Assembly: GCA_964383905.1 (NCBI GenBank) | Contig: CAYLJO010000018.1 | Location: 1-44,664 of the forward strand | Direction of reading: 5' to 3' | DNA from: CAYLJO01 sp964383905 | Lineage (GTDB): Bacteria; Acidobacteriota; Blastocatellia; Pyrinomonadales; Pyrinomonadaceae | Length of the DNA stretch: 44,664 nucleotides | In this document: piece after piece, positions 16,647 to 25,510 of the stretch | Numbering within the stretch: the stretch's first letter is position 1 | How the letters are laid out: each line of letters begins with the position of its first letter | Program-made: the position numbers and the translations under genes | Notes under the pieces: model-generated | Told to the model about the DNA's origin: nothing | Databases searched by the model: none | What the model saw: the letters and a program-made list of their open reading frames with translations, nothing else

Positions 16647-18263
16647 CTATTGTTGACGTGCGCGCCTGAGGAAGGATTCGATGTCGGCGATGCTGCGCGG
16701 GAGGGCGGCGGTCATCCAGCGGTAGCCGTCTGAGGTGACGAGCATATCATCTTCAATACGCACGCCGATATTTTTGTACTTCTCGAAGGCCGGGCGGACG
16801 GCGGAGATGAAGCGTTCGGATTCCGGCGTCTTCGGCAGGTAGTCGAGGGCATCTTCACGAATGTAGACGCCGGGTTCGTTCGTGAAGACCATGCCGGGCT
16901 CGAACTTCACGTCGCGACCGCCGACGTCGTGGACGTTCATGCCGAGCCAGTGCGAGGTGCCGTGCATGAACCAGAGACGGTATTGATTTGAGTTGGGATC
17001 GGTAATCAACCCGAGCTTCAATAACCCGTCTTTGACTACTTTCAATGCCGCGTTATGAACATCGGTGAGGGTTGCGCCGGGACGGATGGCGCGGGCGGCG
17101 GCCTCCTGCGCGTCGTACACAATCTGGTAAATGTCTGCCTGGGCGGGAGTGAACTTGCCGCTCACCGGGAATGTCCGCGTCACGTCGGCAGTATAGTGAC
17201 CGTACTCCGCGCCGACGTCCATTAATAAGAGGTGGTTTGGATTAACGCGACCCTGGGATTCGATATAGTGCAGCGTGGTCGCGTTGGGCCCACAGCCGAC
17301 GATCGAAGGGTAGCCCCAGTGGTCGGCGTTGCGGCGCTTGAAGGTGTAGGCGATCTCCGAATCCACCTCGTACTCCCACTGCGCACGCGCCGCCGCGACC
17401 ATCGCGCGCTCCTGCGCTTCGGTGGTGATGTCAATGGCATGCTGGAGGAGCTGCAGTTCCATCGGCGACTTACGCAGACGGAGCGAAGCGAAGATGGGCG
17501 ACGCGTTGCGGACGTTGAAACCGTTGGCGGATCTCGCCCACTGCGCGGCGAAATTCTGTTCCTGCCTGTACTCGCGACTCTCCGCTTCGCGCGGGATCAA
17601 TAAGAAGAGGTCGGCTTCGCCGTTGGCCGCCGCGCCAAAGAGCTGCTCAAAACCGGTCGGAGCATTCTGCCCCGCGGAGGCCTTACCGCTGCTTTGTGAC
17701 GTTGTAGACAGCAGCGCGCCGGCTTTCGGGCGGTAGGCCCGGCGTGAGCGAAAGGCATTCACGAAAGGCTCAAACTCGCCGGCTTCCCAGATCTCCCGGA
17801 CGCCGGAAATGCGCCGCGCTTCTTCCGCGCTGTACATGTGGCCGGTCCAGGTCTCGGCGGTGGGGTCGCGCCTGGGCAGGAAAAGTATTTCCGGAAGCTG
17901 TGGATTACCCGGCAGCAGCACCAGCGTGGCGCCCTTCTGTTTCAGATTGGTTAGATAATAGAGGTTGTTTTCCTGGCGATACTCATAATCGACGTCGTTG
18001 GAATAGACGCGCGGCTCGGCGCTGAACAGCACCAGCACACCTTTCGGGCCGATCTTCCCGGCAACAGCAGCGCGGCGCGAAGCAAGCTCGGCCAGCCGCG
18101 CCGTTTCATCAAAGACCGGTGCGGGCGGCGTAATTCTGATGGCACTGTCGGACGGCGTATCGTGGGCCCCACGGGCGGCGAAAGAAGGGATTAAGCCGAC
18201 GGACAAAAACGCGGCGAGCACAATGGCGGCGGTGAGTCGATAATGTAGTTTGCCAGCTTTCAC
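16647..18263 (-). CDS. Secreted Xaa-Pro aminopeptidase (M24B, aminopeptidase P family)
   Basis: This 538-residue protein removes N-terminal residues preceding proline. Residues 1-32 are a signal peptide (LTAAIVLAAFLSVGLIPSFAARGA), so it probably acts in the periplasm. The N-terminal aminopeptidase-P domain (about 45-240) carries the typical VLVLFSAEPRVYSNDVDYEY and RQENNLYYLTNL start. The C-terminal pita-bread domain shows the dinuclear metal ligands: LLLMDVGAEYGHYTADVTRTF (two Asp), WFMHGTSHWLGMNVHD (His), FTNEPGVYI (Glu) and GVRIEDDMLV (Glu). All five appear intact, so it should be active. It is transcribed alone, with the hairpin array behind its promoter side. Confidence 0.93.
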   Translation of the reverse strand: MKAGKLHYRLTAAIVLAAFLSVGLIPSFAARGAHDTPSDSAIRITPPAPVFDETARLAELASRRAAVAGKIGPKGVLVLFSAEPRVYSNDVDYEYRQENNLYYLTNLKQKGATLVLLPGNPQLPEILFLPRRDPTAETWTGHMYSAEEARRISGVREIWEAGEFEPFVNAFRSRRAYRPKAGALLSTTSQSSGKASAGQNAPTGFEQLFGAAANGEADLFLLIPREAESREYRQEQNFAAQWARSANGFNVRNASPIFASLRLRKSPMELQLLQHAIDITTEAQERAMVAAARAQWEYEVDSEIAYTFKRRNADHWGYPSIVGCGPNATTLHYIESQGRVNPNHLLLMDVGAEYGHYTADVTRTFPVSGKFTPAQADIYQIVYDAQEAAARAIRPGATLTDVHNAALKVVKDGLLKLGLITDPNSNQYRLWFMHGTSHWLGMNVHDVGGRDVKFEPGMVFTNEPGVYIREDALDYLPKTPESERFISAVRPAFEKYKNIGVRIEDDMLVTSDGYRWMTAALPRSIADIESFLRRARQQ

Positions 18264-18346
18264 TTTGCTTCCCTTTCAGGCGGTCATGCGATGCGCAGGT
18301 TGATAGATGAGTATAATCTTATAGCTGTTTTCAGGCGCCGGCGCAC

Positions 18347-18646
18347 CTCGGAGATTCTTCCGCCCTTCCAGGGCTGGCGGATCTGTGGTGCGACCGACAC
18401 CCAGGGCTGACGCCCTGGGCTAGAAATATTCCGCCCCTGACGGGGCTGTAGAATGATGCCGGCCTGCTTTATAGTCCCAGAGGGACGAAATGTATATAGC
18501 AGCAGTGCCGAACTCCAATGATAGCTCCAGAGGAGCAACATGTTCTATCTCAACGATGAGATTAAGTTGACGTGGCACATGTCGCTCCTACGGAGCTTAA
18601 CTCCTTAGTCTTCTACAGGACTATAAACATGCTGCCCCGCTGGGGC
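18347..18646. repeat. Array of eight small hairpins (family C) in the 18264-18729 spacer
   Basis: Short inverted repeats follow one another: GCCCT/AGGGC (18362-18374), CCCAGGGC/GCCCTGGG (18400-18419), GCCCC/GGGGC (18433-18446), GTCCC/GGGAC (18474-18486), GCTCC/GGAGC (18524-18536), GCTCC/GGAGC (18584-18596), an imperfect AGTC/GACT (18607-18622) and GCCCC/GGGGC (18634-18646). Several carry a conserved flank: GAAATGTATATAG and AACATGTTCTAT after the 4th and 5th, and the inverted forms ACATGTC and CTATAAACATG before the 6th and 8th. Stem sequences change but stay complementary. There is no coding frame here. Confidence 0.8.
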
Positions 18647-18729
18647 AGTAATTGAAAAGACTGGCGTCAGTTAGTGGCAAGAACAATGGTGATGCCATGC
18701 TAACCCAAGACCGCAGTTAAATTAAATAT

Positions 18730-20331
18730 TTACGGAGCGAGGCCGCGCCAGGGCATTCTTTCGCCGGGGCGGAAAACGTGTTTGGCTCCGTCCGGAGAGG
18801 TTACTACCCTGGTACCGTCAGGATAAGCGACGATCACATAGCCGTTACGAAACCGCACAATCGGGGGGCGATTGGGCCTTGCGGGGTTCCCGCCAAACTG
18901 CCCGCCGCCGCGCTCCAGATGGGCGCCGGATACATCCGTGTGGGTGTCATTGTCCCCATTGGGCATATTTGGCTGGTCGGCATTCTGGTCGGAGTTATTG
19001 CGGTTTTCAGTGGCTGATCGACGAGGCTCTGGCATCGCGCTTTTCTGTGCGCTTTCTTCCCTTGCCCTATTTGTCGTGGCACGCTGGCGGTTCGTATTGT
19101 CGTTAGGTTCGACCCGGGGTTTATCGTTTGCATTCGCAGCGCTGTTCTCGTTCGCCGCCGCACTATTCCTGTTAGAATTAACCGGTCCTGATGCGACGGG
19201 CGCAGTAGCGTTGCTTTGACCGTTGGTGGGCGGAGCAATTTGCTGCGCCGGTAGATCTGGGCCTGCTTGACGCTGGAGCGCGTAGAAGATGCCGAGGCCG
19301 CCGAGGAGGAGAAGGATGACCGGGGCCGCAATCCACCAGGGGTTAAAATTTTTCCTGACGTGGGACGGGGCGGAGGGAGCGAGAACGCCGGACTCGCGTT
19401 TGATGGCTGGTTGCTTTTGGGGCCTGTTGGCAGCAGTCAGAGAACTGACGGCCTTTTGAGGCAAAACAACCGTCTCGACTTCGCTGCGGTCGGGTTCGGC
19501 CGGAGACTGGCCCGCCGTGCGCAGGGCGTTGCGCATCTCGGCGGCGGTGGCGAAGCGCTGATCGCGACTTTGCGCCATCGCCCGCTTCAACCAGGCGGCA
19601 ACATCCGGCTTAACCCGCGGGTTGACTTCGTTGGCCGGCCGCAAAGGGTCTGCCTGCCCGTTCACAAGGGCGGCGGCACGGGTCAGCGCGTCCGGCGGCT
19701 TAACACCGGTCATCAGGTGGTAAAGGGTGGCGGCGAGCGAGTAGAGGTCGCTGCGCGGGTCAGTACCGTGGCCCTGGATCTGCTCGAGGGGCGCATAGTT
19801 TGGGGTGTAGCCGAAGATGCTGGCCGCCGTCACGTGCGACAGTTGATTGGTGTATCCCTTGGCCAGTCCGAAGTCGAGCAGGATGATCTGCCCTCTCGAA
19901 GTCAGCTTCAGGTTCTGCGGCTTAATGTCCCGGTGAATAATCTGTGGCTCCTGGGTGTGAAGGTAGTCCAACGCGTCAAGCAACTGGTCGGCCCAGCCGA
20001 TCACTTCCTCGGGTGGAAACGCGCCGCCGCTGAGGTTGAGCATCTCCGATAAATCTTCGCCGGGAATAAACTGCATCACCAGAAACTGGCCGTCGCCTTC
20101 GGTGAAATGATCGCTGACGCGCGGCAGCGCGGGGTGGTGGAGGCGTGCGAGCAGGCGCGCTTCGCGCTCGAACTGCTTGCGCAGGCGCTCCTCGCTAAAG
20201 AGCGTCTCTTTCAAGGCAACGATGGTATCGAGCCGCTGATCGACGGCTTCATAGACGGCACCCATTCCCCCCTCGCCCAACTGCTTGACGATCATGTAAC
20301 GATTCTGCAAAACCGTGTTGGAGGCCAGCAT
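18730..20331 (-). CDS. Membrane-anchored Ser/Thr protein kinase (Hanks type)
   Basis: This 533-residue protein has a complete bacterial eukaryote-like kinase domain (about 12-270): glycine loop LGEGGMGAVYE, ATP-binding lysine K41, catalytic HRDIKPQN (133-140), metal-binding DFG (153-155) and the SDLYSLAATLYHLMTG helix. A linker leads to one transmembrane helix (about 332-353, WWIAAPVILLLLGGLGIFYAL). An Asn/Ala/Arg-rich low-complexity stretch follows, then a compact C-terminal segment (PPIVRFRNGYVIVAYPDGTR) that may be a small extracytoplasmic domain. There is no PASTA, WD40 or TPR module. The activation loop contains Thr residues suitable for autophosphorylation. The gene is divergent from the UPF0182 gene. 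The FHA-protease at 6389 is a conceivable phosphopeptide-reading partner, but this is speculative. Confidence 0.95.
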   Translation of the reverse strand: MLASNTVLQNRYMIVKQLGEGGMGAVYEAVDQRLDTIVALKETLFSEERLRKQFEREARLLARLHHPALPRVSDHFTEGDGQFLVMQFIPGEDLSEMLNLSGGAFPPEEVIGWADQLLDALDYLHTQEPQIIHRDIKPQNLKLTSRGQIILLDFGLAKGYTNQLSHVTAASIFGYTPNYAPLEQIQGHGTDPRSDLYSLAATLYHLMTGVKPPDALTRAAALVNGQADPLRPANEVNPRVKPDVAAWLKRAMAQSRDQRFATAAEMRNALRTAGQSPAEPDRSEVETVVLPQKAVSSLTAANRPQKQPAIKRESGVLAPSAPSHVRKNFNPWWIAAPVILLLLGGLGIFYALQRQAGPDLPAQQIAPPTNGQSNATAPVASGPVNSNRNSAAANENSAANANDKPRVEPNDNTNRQRATTNRAREESAQKSAMPEPRRSATENRNNSDQNADQPNMPNGDNDTHTDVSGAHLERGGGQFGGNPARPNRPPIVRFRNGYVIVAYPDGTRVVTSPDGAKHVFRPGERMPWRGLAP

Positions 20332-20351
20332 CAGATTTCCTTAACCAAAAA

Positions 20352-20465
20352 CTTTGAACCGCGGAGGATGAAGAGGAAAAATAAAGGGGAACAAAGAAGC
20401 GGCAATACAGGTTCGGCCGGGGCCAAATCTTGCGGGAAAGAAGCCGGGCCTGTGCCGTGCGGCAT
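20352..20465 (+). repeat. Family A repeat, copy 4 (long form)
   Basis: CTTTGAACCGCGGAGGATGAAGAGG opens in divergent blocks, followed by the GCCAAATCTTGCGGGAAAG and GCCGGGCCTGTGCCG tail shared with copy 2 at 15162. A second, weaker echo of the tail (ATCAAATCCTGCCAGAAA) lies just after it. The repeat lies in the divergent spacer between the kinase and UPF0182 genes. Confidence 0.65.
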
Positions 20466-20612
20466 CAAATCCTGCCAGAAAAATTACGGGTTTTTTTCAC
20501 AGGGTTGGCCGTATGCCCTGGCCCCGCTTTTATTATACACGGTGGGGAGTTGGAAAGAAATAAGATTCCGTTAGTATTGAGTGGTGTGGGAGATTGGGCG
20601 TATGCTAGGGGC

Positions 20613-23483
20613 ATGAATAGACCTGTGCCGGCAGACCTGGGCGGCGAAGTGATTGATATCGGGGTGCGGCCGCCGCGCCGCCGCCATTGGCGGCGGTGGG
20701 TCATCCTGGGCTTGCTCGTCCTGCTCTTCGCCCTTTTCCGGTCGCTCTCAATCTACATTTCGGCCTTATGGTTCCAGTCGCTCGGATACGGGCCGGTTTA
20801 CTGGTACATGTTCCGGCTCAAGCTCGAGCTCTTTGTGATCTTTTCCCTCGTCACTTTCGTCATTTTACGCACCGCCTTCTGGCTCATCGAACACGCCTTC
20901 TCTTCATACGCGCTGGAGCGGCGCGTCATACTGATCAACAACCAGCCGGTCTCGATTTCGCCCGCACGCATCACGCGGCCAGTCGCGTGGGTCGCCAGCG
21001 GCCTCTTCGCGTTGTTCTGGGGCGTAGGGATGACAGAGAGCTGGCGGCGCTTTGCGCTCTACCTTCATCAGACCCCGGCGAGCGGCGTCGATCCGATCTT
21101 TAATAAGCCGGTCAGCTTTTATCTGTTCACGCTGCCCGTGCAGGACCTACTGAGCTGGTGGCTGATCGTTCTGGCTTTCATTATCCTGTGCGGCGCGCTC
21201 CTGTACGCGCTGTTGACCCTCCCGCAAAAGACTCAGACGGTGGCTGTCATAGATGTCGCACGCAAAGCGCGCTTTGCGGTGGTGTCTTACGCGCTCGGCG
21301 GTTATCTGTTGATATTCGCCTGGCGTGTTTACCTGGCGCGCTTTCCGTATCTGTGGGGCGACCACCAAATATTCACCGGCGTCACCTACATGGAAGCGAA
21401 CTATCTATTGCCGGGGATGTTCCTGGTCGCCATCGCGCTGGTCGTGGCCGCGGTCATCGCGTGTCTCAACGCTCTGACGCAGCGGCGGCTTCGCCTGCTG
21501 CTGGTCGCCGTGGCGCTTCCGGTCGCCGTTTACGTCGTGGCGGGCATCCTGATCCCCTCGTACGTGACGAGTTTTATCGTCAAGCCGAATGAACTTGCCC
21601 GCGAAGCGCCTTATATCGAACACAACATCGAGTGGACGCGCCGCGCTTTCGGACTCGACCGGATCGAATTCCGCGACTTCGACGTGGACACTTCGCCCGA
21701 AGGCTTCAATCTCGCGGCCAACAAGGCCACGCTCGATAACATACGACTCTGGGACTGGAAGGCGCTGCAGGATACGCTCAAACAGATCCAGGAGATTCGC
21801 ACCTACTATGATTTCCCGGACGTCGATATAGACCGGTACCGCGTGGGCGGCCAGATGCGCCAGATGATGCTGGCCGCCCGCGAAATCAACGTCGACAAGC
21901 TGCCGCCCGCGTCGCGCAATTGGGTCAACGAACGGCTCATCTACACGCACGGTTACGGTCTCACGATGAACACGGCCAACGGCTTCACGCCGGAAGGCAT
22001 GCCGCTCTTCGTGCTTTCCAACATGCCGATTGAATCGTCTGCTTCGGAGATCAAGGTGACGCGCCCGGAGATATATTTCGGGCAGGAGACTAATACGGAC
22101 GTCTACGTTAAGACGAAACAGAAGGAGTTTAATTACCCGCAGGGCGAGGCGAATAACTACACGACGTATGAAGGTACGGGCGGGATCCGCGTCGGGGGCG
22201 GACTGCGCCGCTTACTGGTCGCGTGGGCGCTCGGCGACCTGGCGAAACTCCCCTTCTCGGACGACGTGACCTCGGATAGCCAACTGCTCATGCACCGCAT
22301 GATCCGCGACCGCGTCGAAAGCCTGGCGCCCTTTCTCGTTTACGACAAGGATCCATATATTGTTGTCGCGGACGACGGCCGGCTCTTCTGGATCTTCGAC
22401 GCCTTTACGGAATCCGCGACCTACCCGTATTCGCGCCACTACCTGGCAGGCGAAAAGAGTGTCAATTACGTACGCAACAGCGTCAAGGTCACAATCGACG
22501 CCTACAACGGCGACGTTCACTTCTACGTCTTTGATGCGCAAGACCCGTTGATTAGCACGTATAGGGCGACCTTTCCGACGCTCTTTCACGACGCCAGCGA
22601 GATGCCCGCAGACCTCCGCGCGCACGTCCGCTATCCGGAGGTTCTGATCAAGACGCAGGGTGATGTGTACAGCCTTTATCACACCCAGAACACTAAAGTC
22701 TTCTTCCAGCGTGAAGACGTCTGGAGTGTGGCGACCCAGATCAGCCTTGGTGAGGACAAGCAGCAGCATCAGGAGACTGTCGAGCCATATTTTGTGCTGA
22801 TGCAATTGCCCGGCGAGCAGACCGGGAATGAGTTTGTCGAGATTCTGCCGTTCACACCGGCCAGCCGTAATAACATGATCGGCTGGATGGCCGGGCGCAG
22901 CGACGGCGCGGCCTACGGCTCGCTCATTGTTTACAACTTCCCGAAATCAAGACTGATCGACGGGCCGCTGCAGATCGAAGCGCGCATCGATCAGGACCCA
23001 CAGCTCTCCGGTCAATTCACATTGTGGAACCAGCAGGGCTCACGCGTGCGGCGGGGCAACCTGCTGGTCATTCCGATCGGTCGCTCGCTGCTCTACGTCG
23101 AGCCGATTTATCTGCAGGCCGAGCGCAGCCCGATGCCCGAATTGCGACTGGTCGTGCTGGCGACGCAAGACCGTCTTGGCTACGGCCTTAATTTCAATGA
23201 GGCGTTGACCAAGCTGTTCGGCGAATCGGCTAAGGCGGTCGCACAACCCAGGCCGGAACAGACAAAGGGTAAACCGTCCGAAGGCGGTGAGGCCGCCGCC
23301 GCGCAATCCACCCAGTCCGCGCCGCCGCAAACTACGCAGCAGTTGATTAAACGCGCGGCCGACGAGTTTGATGAATACCTGCGACTGACCAGGGAAGGTA
23401 AGCTCGGCGAAGCCGGCCAGAAGCTCGAACAGCACAAGCGCACACTGGATGAGTTAAGGAGAGCGGCGGGCAACCAGCAGTAG
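20613..23483 (+). CDS. UPF0182 family large membrane protein
   Basis: This 956-residue protein belongs to UPF0182. The start is ATG 20613 with TAGGGG just upstream, and it opens a short cytoplasmic leader followed by a basic RRRHWRRW stretch and the first helix; the longer frame from 20430 reads through a family A repeat. About seven transmembrane helices fill residues 25-320 (for example WVILGLLVLLFALFRSLSIY and YLLIFAWRVYLARFPYLWGD). A large extracytoplasmic region follows, with the family signature REAPYIEHNIEWTRRAFGLD, TYYDFPDVDIDRY and GGIRVGGGLRRLLVAWALGD. The C-terminal 100 residues are a Gln/Ala-rich linker and a helical DEFDEYLRLTREGKLGEAGQ segment of the kind found in other members. 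The molecular function of the family is unknown. Confidence 0.93.
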   Translation: MNRPVPADLGGEVIDIGVRPPRRRHWRRWVILGLLVLLFALFRSLSIYISALWFQSLGYGPVYWYMFRLKLELFVIFSLVTFVILRTAFWLIEHAFSSYALERRVILINNQPVSISPARITRPVAWVASGLFALFWGVGMTESWRRFALYLHQTPASGVDPIFNKPVSFYLFTLPVQDLLSWWLIVLAFIILCGALLYALLTLPQKTQTVAVIDVARKARFAVVSYALGGYLLIFAWRVYLARFPYLWGDHQIFTGVTYMEANYLLPGMFLVAIALVVAAVIACLNALTQRRLRLLLVAVALPVAVYVVAGILIPSYVTSFIVKPNELAREAPYIEHNIEWTRRAFGLDRIEFRDFDVDTSPEGFNLAANKATLDNIRLWDWKALQDTLKQIQEIRTYYDFPDVDIDRYRVGGQMRQMMLAAREINVDKLPPASRNWVNERLIYTHGYGLTMNTANGFTPEGMPLFVLSNMPIESSASEIKVTRPEIYFGQETNTDVYVKTKQKEFNYPQGEANNYTTYEGTGGIRVGGGLRRLLVAWALGDLAKLPFSDDVTSDSQLLMHRMIRDRVESLAPFLVYDKDPYIVVADDGRLFWIFDAFTESATYPYSRHYLAGEKSVNYVRNSVKVTIDAYNGDVHFYVFDAQDPLISTYRATFPTLFHDASEMPADLRAHVRYPEVLIKTQGDVYSLYHTQNTKVFFQREDVWSVATQISLGEDKQQHQETVEPYFVLMQLPGEQTGNEFVEILPFTPASRNNMIGWMAGRSDGAAYGSLIVYNFPKSRLIDGPLQIEARIDQDPQLSGQFTLWNQQGSRVRRGNLLVIPIGRSLLYVEPIYLQAERSPMPELRLVVLATQDRLGYGLNFNEALTKLFGESAKAVAQPRPEQTKGKPSEGGEAAAAQSTQSAPPQTTQQLIKRAADEFDEYLRLTREGKLGEAGQKLEQHKRTLDELRRAAGNQQ

Positions 23484-23515
23484 GAAAGCCCGGCGGCTGG
23501 TGTGGGTCAGGCAGG

Positions 23516-23911
23516 ATGAACAATGATCCGGCGCAGCGCATCCTGATCGTCGAAGACGACAACGAGCGTTGCAGGTGGTTTAATCAGAAATTGGCCGGCC
23601 GCGAGTTAGACATTACGTGCGATGTCCGGCAGGCGATTGCGTGGCTCTCCGAGCGCGACTACGGGGTGATCCTTCTCGACCACGACCTGGCCGAGGAGCA
23701 CTATTGGTCGGACGCGCCGGACGACGAGCGCACGGGTTATGCCGTGGCCGCGTGGCTCGGCGCGCACCCGGACCGGCAGCGCGACGCGCTGATCATTGTC
23801 CACTCGCTCAATTATTACGGCGCGCAAAGGATGCTGGATATTATGCGCGACGGAGGGCGCGAGGCCGAACACCTTCCTTTCCCTTATCTGCAGACGGGGT
23901 TGCGAGTTTAA
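23516..23911 (+). CDS. Cyclic-phosphate-processing receiver domain protein (cREC)
   Basis: This 131-residue stand-alone receiver-like domain starts RILIVEDDNERCRWFNQKL. It has the variant active-site LDHDLAEEHYW with conserved His residues, the TGYAVAAWL helix, and the VHSLNYYGAQRML block, which distinguish cREC proteins from classical CheY-like receivers. The family has been proposed from comparative genomics to act in cyclic-phosphate and RNA-end processing rather than phosphotransfer signalling; I know no biochemical proof for this gene. It begins 32 bases after the UPF0182 stop and is probably co-transcribed with it. There is no output domain, and no RNA ligase or cyclase gene is nearby. 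Confidence 0.8.
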   Translation: MNNDPAQRILIVEDDNERCRWFNQKLAGRELDITCDVRQAIAWLSERDYGVILLDHDLAEEHYWSDAPDDERTGYAVAAWLGAHPDRQRDALIIVHSLNYYGAQRMLDIMRDGGREAEHLPFPYLQTGLRV

Positions 23912-23932
23912 ATGTGATAAGGCGATTTGAAC

Positions 23933-23970
23933 CCCAGAGGACACGGAGGTTCACAGAGGAGAAACAGGTT
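23933..23970 (+). repeat. Family A repeat, copy 5
   Basis: CGATTTGAACCCCAGAGG..CACGGAGGTTCACAGAGGAGAAA, short form, lies between the cREC gene and the 24025 gene. Confidence 0.75.
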
Positions 23971-24024
23971 AGAGGAAGGCAATTCGTATTTTCAGGAGTA
24001 ATGTTCTAAGGAGGATTGAGAGGG

Positions 24025-24348
24025 ATGGCTCACACGTATGAAGAACTCAAGGGAAAGACGGTGGCGCAGCTCAGGGATATTGCTAAGGATATGGATCACG
24101 AGGCGCTGCAGGGCTACACCCAGTTGAATAAAGATCACCTGTTGATGGCGATCTGCAAAGCCCTCGGCATCGACACACACCAACACCACGAGGTGAAAGG
24201 GCTAAATAAGACGGTCATCAAGGCCCATATAAGAGAGCTGAAGAAGAGGCGGGACGAGGCCCTGACGGCCCACGACCACGCGCGGCTCAAGGACGTGCGG
24301 CGCAAGATTCACCACTTAAAAAGGGCGATTCACAAGGCGACGGTGTAA
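24025..24348 (+). CDS. Small conserved protein with Rho-N/SAP-like helical start
   Basis: This is a 107-residue basic protein. ATG 24025 was preferred to TTG 24016 because AAGGAGG (24008-24014) then lies at a normal ten-base spacing. The first half (YEELKGKTVAQLRDIAKDMD, then YTQLNKDHLLMAICKALGI) resembles the Rho termination factor N-terminal / SAP-like helix-extended-loop-helix motif. The second half (VIKAHIRELKKRRDEALTAH ... LKDVRRKIHHLKRAIHKATV) is a long charged helix pair. I recognise the overall pattern as a conserved hypothetical family of environmental bacteria. Nucleic-acid binding is plausible from the basic helices, but untested. It has its own strong ribosome-binding site and stands alone. 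Confidence 0.8.
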   Translation: MAHTYEELKGKTVAQLRDIAKDMDHEALQGYTQLNKDHLLMAICKALGIDTHQHHEVKGLNKTVIKAHIRELKKRRDEALTAHDHARLKDVRRKIHHLKRAIHKATV

Positions 24349-24362
24349 TTGAAATACGAAAA

Positions 24363-24412
24363 GCCTGAACCACAGAGGGAACGGAGGGGCACAGAGGTAC
24401 ACAGAGGAAAAA
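24363..24412 (+). repeat. Family A repeat, copy 6
   Basis: GCCTGAACCACAGAGGG..CGGAGGGGCACAGAGG..CACAGAGGAAAAA, a four-unit copy, sits between convergent genes 24348(+) and 24465(-). Confidence 0.75.
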
Positions 24413-24464
24413 GCAAGAGATAGGACCGGGGAATTGATGGAGAATTGCCGAAGACGTGTGGCCT

Positions 24465-24701
24465 CTAATTCAGTCTCACCAGGGATGGGCGGGTGCCCTG
24501 GGACTTAATTTCGGGGGAGCGTTTCTCCCAGTGGCGCCCGCAGACGCGGCAACGGTAGCGATTTTTATCGGCGGCAGTATGGCCTCCGACTGGATCGAGA
24601 AAAGCTGAGATATAAGAGGGCACGCTGGCGCCCTCCAATCTCTCAAAAGAGCCGCAGGAGCATTTTGACCCTTTGACCTCTTTTTTCTCGCCGGCGCTCA
24701 T
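24465..24701 (-). CDS. Small zinc-ribbon-like protein
   Basis: This is a 78-residue protein with two cysteine clusters, KCSCGSF (near residue 14) and RCRVCGRHW (near residue 50). They could form one four-Cys zinc ribbon. Its start overlaps the stop of the upstream TPR lipoprotein gene as ATGA (24698-24701), so it is translationally coupled to it. No further domain is visible and the function is unknown. The 3' end holds a CCAGGG/CCCTGG inverted repeat that could fold in the mRNA. Confidence 0.65.
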   Translation of the reverse strand: MSAGEKKEVKGSKCSCGSFERLEGASVPSYISAFLDPVGGHTAADKNRYRCRVCGRHWEKRSPEIKSQGTRPSLVRLN

Positions 24702-25510
24702 TCCGTTTTCATCCCGCGGTCAATAATTTGACGCGCCTCTGCCACGGCGTCTTTATGCTCGGGCACATGATCGGGATCGGGCTGCATGGCGATGAGCGTG
24801 TTGAGCTGCTTACGCGCATCATCGACGCGTTTATTGGCGATGTAGGCTTTCGCCAGGTTGAGGCGCATCAGCGAATTGTTCGGCGCGAGGCGTAACCCTT
24901 TTTCCAGTTCTGTCACCGCCCGCTGTGGGTCGCCTCCGAGCGCCTTCGGCGCTTCGAGATCGACCTGGCCGAGGACCATGTAGGCGCTGCTCCCCTCGTA
25001 CCTCTCATCTAGTTTGAGCACCGTCTCCATCTCCTGGCGTATGTCGTCAATGGAGGCGAGCCCGCCGAGGGCGCTCGCCTCCGCCCTCCCGCCGTAATTC
25101 GCGCCTAACCAGAAATGGCCGTCCGGCTTATTGCCCTGTAATTTGACGGCCGCCTTCCCCGCCTCGATACCGTCGTTGAATGCTTTGTCGCGCTCCTTCT
25201 CGTCCTTAGTATTCGCGCCGAGGTAGTAATTGAATTTGGCCAGCCTCCAGGCGGAGTCATAGTTGTTGGGATCGACGTTGCGCGCGTTACGCAGCAGAAC
25301 GATCGCCTGGCGTACGTGTGCCAAATCTTCACGCTGCGCGAAGAGCTTGTCGGCCTGCGCGACCGCATTCGCCGCCGACTGCTTATCCGTCACGGCCTGA
25401 TGAGAGTCATTCGCGTCCGGCGGATTCTCAGGCGGGCTGCAGGAAAGGGAGGCCGCGACGGTTACCGCCAGGCAGAAAAAGAGTTGGCGAGACCTGTTTT
25501 TGATCATCAT
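24698..25510 (-). CDS. TPR-repeat lipoprotein, TRAP T-component-like
   Basis: This 270-residue exported protein has a signal peptide (RQLFFCLAVTVAASLSCSPP) that ends in a cysteine near residue 24; the lipobox is imperfect (SLSC), so lipidation is probable rather than certain. The mature part is helical with TPR-type pairs. The GIEAGKAAVKLQGNKPDGHF, WLGANYGGRAEASALGGLAS and LGGDPQRAVTELEKGLRLAP stretches resemble the TatT (TRAP transporter T-component) family. No TRAP transporter genes are nearby, so a general periplasmic scaffolding role is the safer reading. It is followed by the overlapping zinc-ribbon gene and is divergent from the HAD phosphatase gene. Confidence 0.83.
   Translation of the reverse strand: MMIKNRSRQLFFCLAVTVAASLSCSPPENPPDANDSHQAVTDKQSAANAVAQADKLFAQREDLAHVRQAIVLLRNARNVDPNNYDSAWRLAKFNYYLGANTKDEKERDKAFNDGIEAGKAAVKLQGNKPDGHFWLGANYGGRAEASALGGLASIDDIRQEMETVLKLDERYEGSSAYMVLGQVDLEAPKALGGDPQRAVTELEKGLRLAPNNSLMRLNLAKAYIANKRVDDARKQLNTLIAMQPDPDHVPEHKDAVAEARQIIDRGMKTE

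Noticed and set aside
18347..18646. Possible CRISPR array
   Set aside because: Hairpin units are only about 13 bases, differ in stem sequence, occur in both orientations and have irregular spacing. No cas gene is nearby.
20430..20612. N-terminal extension of the UPF0182 protein
   Set aside because: The extra 61 codons lie in a family A repeat tail and lack homology-like features; ATG 20613 has an adjacent TAGGGG and gives the normal family start.
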